From: Fimenecus sp045543095
GTDB lineage: Bacteria > Bacillota > Clostridia > Oscillospirales > Acutalibacteraceae
NCBI GenBank assembly: GCA_045543095.1
Contig: JAZQMC010000017.1
Span: forward strand, 31,179 to 95,178
Reading direction: 5' to 3'
Length of the DNA stretch: 64,000 nt
This document shows, one piece after another, positions 60,763 through 64,000 of the stretch. The notes beneath the pieces are model-generated. The model ran no database searches. It was given only the letters and a program-made list of their open reading frames with translations, and was not told the origin of the DNA. Numbering within the stretch: the stretch's first letter is position 1; every line of letters starts with the position of its first letter. A program made the translations under genes and the position numbers.

Positions 60763-61605
60763 CTATTCCTCCCTTTGCAAAATTCTTTTTCCTATAATTT
60801 CTCCCGCAGTTTTGGGAGTGTATTTACCGGGTAAGCCAAATGCTTTTACAACATCAATACCGAATTTTCTCGCCTCGTCAAAATCCACACCATAAGGGGC
60901 TGAGGCAAGTTCAATAATCTTACTGTCCTTTTGCATTTTTGCAAGCACCTGTGTATTGATAACTTTAGCAGGAACGGTATTTATGATTACATCAAACTCG
61001 TCAGCACAATTTATAAGTTCTGAAATCGGCAACGCGTCGCACCCTTTGATTAAGGCATCATCCCTTTTAAATGGATTGCGTGCAAAAACAGTTACACTGC
61101 ACGAAAGAGATTTAAGCACAGATACAGTTTCTTTGGCTACTCTGCCATATCCCGTAACCGCAAACTTACCCAAGGGCAACGCAAAATCAATGTGTTCAAG
61201 CAGAATTTTAAGTGCACCAAAAGCGGTAAGCACCGCATTTTTCTCGATAAATTCGGTGTCGTAATAGTCCACAAAGGGTATTTCGGTTTCGCGAAGTCGT
61301 GAAAGCAATTCGCCCTTGATGATTCCGCCAAAAACAATATTCTCTTTACCTAAAAACGATATAAGTCGCTCAATTGAGGTTTCTTTTTTTGAAAACGGCA
61401 TATTTATGGTTTTATCGTTTCGTGTGGCGGGCAGGGGTAAAACAATTACCGAATTTACTGAAATCGCGGATTTAAGCCTTTCGGTGTCGTCATCCCAATC
61501 AAAAAGCCCATAAGAGCAAACCTCACACCCCTGCTCTTCAAGAAAAGTTTTGAGATATTTTTGCCGTTTATCGCCACCGATAATTACAATATTTCTGTTT
61601 TTCAT
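60763..61605 (-). CDS. dpaA: Dipicolinate synthase subunit A
   Basis: Dehydrogenase-like subunit (SpoVFA) of the enzyme that makes the spore-core compound dipicolinate from a lysine-pathway intermediate. The 280-residue product starts at the ATG at 61605 behind GGTGAAG; a GTG 6 bases upstream is less likely. Motifs: VIIGGDKRQKYL nucleotide-binding start, GGIIKGELLSRL, the second Rossmann fold VTGYGRVAKETV (about 149-160) and FGLPGKYTPKTAGEI at the end. A sigma-K-like promoter precedes it. Confidence 0.94.
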   Translation of the reverse strand: MKNRNIVIIGGDKRQKYLKTFLEEQGCEVCSYGLFDWDDDTERLKSAISVNSVIVLPLPATRNDKTINMPFSKKETSIERLISFLGKENIVFGGIIKGELLSRLRETEIPFVDYYDTEFIEKNAVLTAFGALKILLEHIDFALPLGKFAVTGYGRVAKETVSVLKSLSCSVTVFARNPFKRDDALIKGCDALPISELINCADEFDVIINTVPAKVINTQVLAKMQKDSKIIELASAPYGVDFDEARKFGIDVVKAFGLPGKYTPKTAGEIIGKRILQREE

Positions 61606-61632
61606 ATACACTTCACCTTACCCTTACAGTAT

Positions 61633-61659
61633 TAGAATATGTTTTTTTGCTTTTTTGGT
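61633..61659 (-). promoter_or_regulatory. Sigma-K-like promoter of dpaA-dpaB
   Basis: On the minus strand a -35 core AC (61658-61659) is followed after 16 bases by CATATTCTA (61633-61641), which fits the sigma-K -10 consensus CATAnnnTA exactly. No sigma-A promoter is seen. In B. subtilis spoVF is sigma-K controlled. Confidence 0.65.
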
Positions 61660-61714
61660 GATTAGGTGTTTAAATTTTCGGGAAACTGTATTATAATGTA
61701 CTGTGGTGATAAAA

Positions 61715-63100
61715 ATGAATGAAATTTCTAAAGTATTAAATTCTGTAAAAGTTATACATTTCATCGGTATCGGCGGTAGCGGTATGTGTCCCCTTGCAGA
61801 AATTCTTCATAGTAAGGGCTACACTCTCCAAGGCTCCGATAATAACGAAAGTTCAATTGTTGACCGTATCCGTAAAATGGGTATCAAGGTTATGATGGGA
61901 CAAAGAGCAGAAAACATTGAGGGTGCTGAAATGGTGGTTTATTCTGCCGCTATTTCAAAGGAAAATCCTGAGCTTAAAGCGGCAATTGAAAGTGGTATTC
62001 CCACATTCCAACGTGCCGAATTATTGGGTGAGGTTTCTCGCCAATTCTCTAATTGTATCGGTATTTGTGGCACTCACGGAAAGACAACAGTTACATCTTT
62101 AACTGTTCAGACTATGATAGAGGCAGGTCTTGACCCGTCCGCAGTTATCGGTGGTAAATTGCCGCTTACAAACTCCTATGGCCGTGTTGGTCAGACTGAA
62201 ACCATCGTTATGGAATCCTGTGAATATCAGGATACTTTCCTTAAAATGAGTCCCGATGTTGCAGTTATTCTCAACATTGACGAAGACCACCTTGAATATT
62301 TCAAAACAATGGAAAACCTTATTTTAAGCTTCACAAAGTTTGCCCAGTCTGCCACCAAAGCAATTATTTACAACGGAGACGATGAAAATACCCTTAAAGC
62401 CATCGCTGGCATTAAGGGTAAGGAAATGATTTCATTCGGTTTCCAAAAGAAAAATGACTACTATGCAGAAAATGTTGAAGAATACAAGGGTGCATTCACA
62501 AGGTTTGATGTTATGTACAAGGGTGAAAGATTAGGTAATGTTGAGCTTTCAATCCCTGGTATTCACAACGTACTCAATGCCCTTGCAGCTATTGCATCTT
62601 CAATTTATTCAGGTGCAAAGTTTGAGGACTGCATTAAGGGATTACAGGAATTCAAGGGTGCAGGTCGTCGTTTTGAAGATTTGGGAACATATAACGGAAT
62701 TGACTTTATTGATGACTATGCCCACCATCCTGCCGAGCTTAAAGTTACTCTTGAAGCAGCAATGAAAATGGGTTACAACACAGTTTGGGCAGTTTTCCAG
62801 CCATTCACATATTCAAGAACTGCTATGCATTTTGACGAGTTTGTTGACGTTCTTAAAATCCCTGACAGATGTGTTATGACAGAAATTATGGGTTCTCGTG
62901 AGGTCAATACCTACGATATTTACACATCGCAACTTGCAGAAAAAATTCCGAATTCTGTTTGGTTCAACACTCAAGAAGAAGTTGCTGACTACGTTGTGAA
63001 AAATGCAAAAGCAGGAGATTTAGTCCTCACAATGGGTTGTGGCGACATCTACAAATCTGCATTTATGATGATTGAGAGATTTAAAAATGGTACAATTTAA
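61715..63100 (+). CDS. murC: UDP-N-acetylmuramate--L-alanine ligase
   Basis: Adds the first amino acid to the peptidoglycan stem peptide in the cytoplasm. The 461-residue product starts at the ATG at 61715 with GGTGAT upstream; a GTG at 61703 would add four residues. It has the MurC start FIGIGGSGMCPLAE, the ATP loop CGTHGKTTVTSL (about 108-119), ILNIDEDHLEYF, and FIDDYAHHPAELK (about 333-345). A TATAAT at 61692-61697 is a likely -10 with a poor -35. Divergent from dpaA. The ung gene overlaps its 3' end by 14 bases. Confidence 0.96.
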   Translation: MNEISKVLNSVKVIHFIGIGGSGMCPLAEILHSKGYTLQGSDNNESSIVDRIRKMGIKVMMGQRAENIEGAEMVVYSAAISKENPELKAAIESGIPTFQRAELLGEVSRQFSNCIGICGTHGKTTVTSLTVQTMIEAGLDPSAVIGGKLPLTNSYGRVGQTETIVMESCEYQDTFLKMSPDVAVILNIDEDHLEYFKTMENLILSFTKFAQSATKAIIYNGDDENTLKAIAGIKGKEMISFGFQKKNDYYAENVEEYKGAFTRFDVMYKGERLGNVELSIPGIHNVLNALAAIASSIYSGAKFEDCIKGLQEFKGAGRRFEDLGTYNGIDFIDDYAHHPAELKVTLEAAMKMGYNTVWAVFQPFTYSRTAMHFDEFVDVLKIPDRCVMTEIMGSREVNTYDIYTSQLAEKIPNSVWFNTQEEVADYVVKNAKAGDLVLTMGCGDIYKSAFMMIERFKNGTI

Positions 63101-63755
63101 TAATTCTTGGGATATACTTTTAAAAGAAGAATTCCAAAAGCCGTATTATCTCAATTTGAGAAAATTCTTGGTGCAGGAATATAAAACACAGACCATATAT
63201 CCCAATATGAACGACATATTCAATGCCTTAAAATACACGGACTACAAGGATGTCAAGGTTGTAATTTTAGGGCAAGACCCTTATCATCAGCCAAATCAGG
63301 CACACGGACTTTGTTTTTCCGTTAAAAAAGGTGTTAATCCGCCACCCTCATTACAAAATATGTATAAGGAAATCTATGCCGAATATGGCTACCCAATCCC
63401 ACAGCACGGTGAACTTACATATTGGGCAGAACAAGGTGTTCTTATGATGAACACAGTGCTAACAGTCAGAGAAAGTCAACCAAACTCCCACAAAGGAATG
63501 GGATGGGAAATTTTTACGGATAATGTGATTTCATTGCTTAACCAAAGACCTGAACCCATGGTATTTCTGCTTTGGGGTGCAAACGCAAGGGCAAAGAAGA
63601 AAATCATCACAAACCCAAATCATTTGGTTTTGGAGAGTGCACATCCAAGCCCACTTTCAGCATATAACGGATTTTTTGGTAATAACCATTTCAAAAAAGC
63701 AAACGAATTCTTAAAATCAAAAGGCTTAACAGAAATTGATTGGCAAATAAAATAA
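63087..63755 (+). CDS. ung: Uracil-DNA glycosylase
   Basis: Removes uracil from DNA. The 222-residue family 1 enzyme has the water-activating GQDPYHQPNQAHGLCFS (about 61-77), LLWGANA and the minor-groove loop HPSPLSAYNGFFG. I start at the ATG at 63087, inside the last codons of murC, which has a weak GAGAG site; translational coupling to murC is likely. The unusual murC-ung pairing has no evident functional link. Confidence 0.96.
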   Translation: MVQFNNSWDILLKEEFQKPYYLNLRKFLVQEYKTQTIYPNMNDIFNALKYTDYKDVKVVILGQDPYHQPNQAHGLCFSVKKGVNPPPSLQNMYKEIYAEYGYPIPQHGELTYWAEQGVLMMNTVLTVRESQPNSHKGMGWEIFTDNVISLLNQRPEPMVFLLWGANARAKKKIITNPNHLVLESAHPSPLSAYNGFFGNNHFKKANEFLKSKGLTEIDWQIK

Positions 63756-63765
63756 GTACAAAGTT

Positions 63766-63810
63766 AAAGTTGCTGTAAAAAAACGAAAGTTTTTTTACAG
63801 CAACTTTTTT
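63766..63810 (+). terminator. Terminator of murC-ung
   Basis: A perfect 18-bp stem (63767-63784 with 63789-63806) around a GAAA tetraloop is followed by a T-run. Confidence 0.92.
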
Positions 63811-63839
63811 ATATCTTTATTTATCATATTAAAGAATTC

Positions 63840-64000
63840 AACAAATTGGGAGTTTGTCGAAATGCAAAATGTAAAATGCAAAGTGCAAAATATCGGGTCT
63901 GCGACGCGATTATATAATTGGGTAGTCATTCTGAGGAACGCAGTGACGAAGAATCTCTGTTGAGTTAACATTTCACTTTGGTGGAGATTCTTCGCTTCGC
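63840..64000. repeat. Composite repeat, second copy (cut by window end)
   Basis: Same order as 46181-46353: an ACAAATTGGG-GTTTGTC dyad, four 7-base AATGCAA-type units (63861-63888), the GGGTCTGCGACGCGATTATAT block from 63895, and the GTCATTCTGAGGAACG start of the palindromic element. The right end lies outside the window. No gene is seen after 63755. Confidence 0.75.

Overview
The window looks like a chromosomal stretch of a low-GC, spore-forming gut-type Firmicute, most likely a clostridial (Oscillospirales/Ruminococcaceae-like) genome. The basis is an AT-rich background with strong sigma-A promoters (TTGACA/TATAAT) and purine-rich ribosome binding sites, an S12 protein with the Gram-positive-type insertion, dipicolinate synthase genes (a sporulation marker), several small Firmicute-type families (DUF896, DUF1653, DUF6472), GPH-type sugar symporters beside glycosidases, and abundant small palindromic repeats between genes. 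The lineage is an inference; no rRNA gene is present to settle it.

Layout. 1-2.8 kb: the tail of a DUF1015 gene and an asnS-asnA operon. 2.8-11.4 kb: a glycan-use region, with a secreted, membrane-anchored GH51 arabinofuranosidase divergent from a GH38 alpha-mannosidase, a GPH symporter, a zinc-ribbon membrane protein and nagB. 11.5-15 kb: a Fic protein, tRNA-Lys with a partial copy of its own 3' end, secG, and a membrane-bound MerR-type regulator with a well-placed MerR-type operator. 15-19.9 kb: a type II topoisomerase gene pair and DUF896-DUF1653. 20-35 kb: the str operon (rpsL-rpsG-fusA-tuf) and rpoB-rpoC, separated by a BlaI repressor and a BlaR1-like M56 protein. 35-46 kb: DUF815 ATPase and beta-galactosidase, ilvA-ridA, a metallophosphoesterase, a second GPH transporter with a YhhN-family protein, and small membrane genes. 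46-55 kb: tRNA-Met and tRNA-Glu, then a complete arginine cluster transcribed argG-argH-argC-argJ-argB-argD-argF. 55-64 kb: an uncharacterised membrane protein, an XRE regulator with nth, a flavin reductase, an MFS transporter, dpaA-dpaB behind a sigma-K-like promoter, and murC-ung.

How the genes work together. asnS and asnA make and use asparagine. The 3-11 kb region can trim arabinose- and mannose-containing glycans, import the products and feed amino sugars into glycolysis through NagB. ilvA makes the reactive enamine that the adjacent ridA removes. The seven arg genes cover glutamate to arginine apart from carbamoyl phosphate. dpaA and dpaB make the spore-core dipicolinic acid.

The most unusual material is regulatory and repetitive: inverted copies of the neighbouring tRNA T-arm beside two tRNA loci, a nested-hairpin element bounded by a tRNA-Lys fragment, a BlaR1-like sensor whose outer part is three tandem repeats, a membrane MerR protein with a possible internal start, and several families of short palindromes and 7-bp tandem arrays. 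I see no CRISPR array, no insertion-sequence transposase, no rRNA and no clear phage genes.
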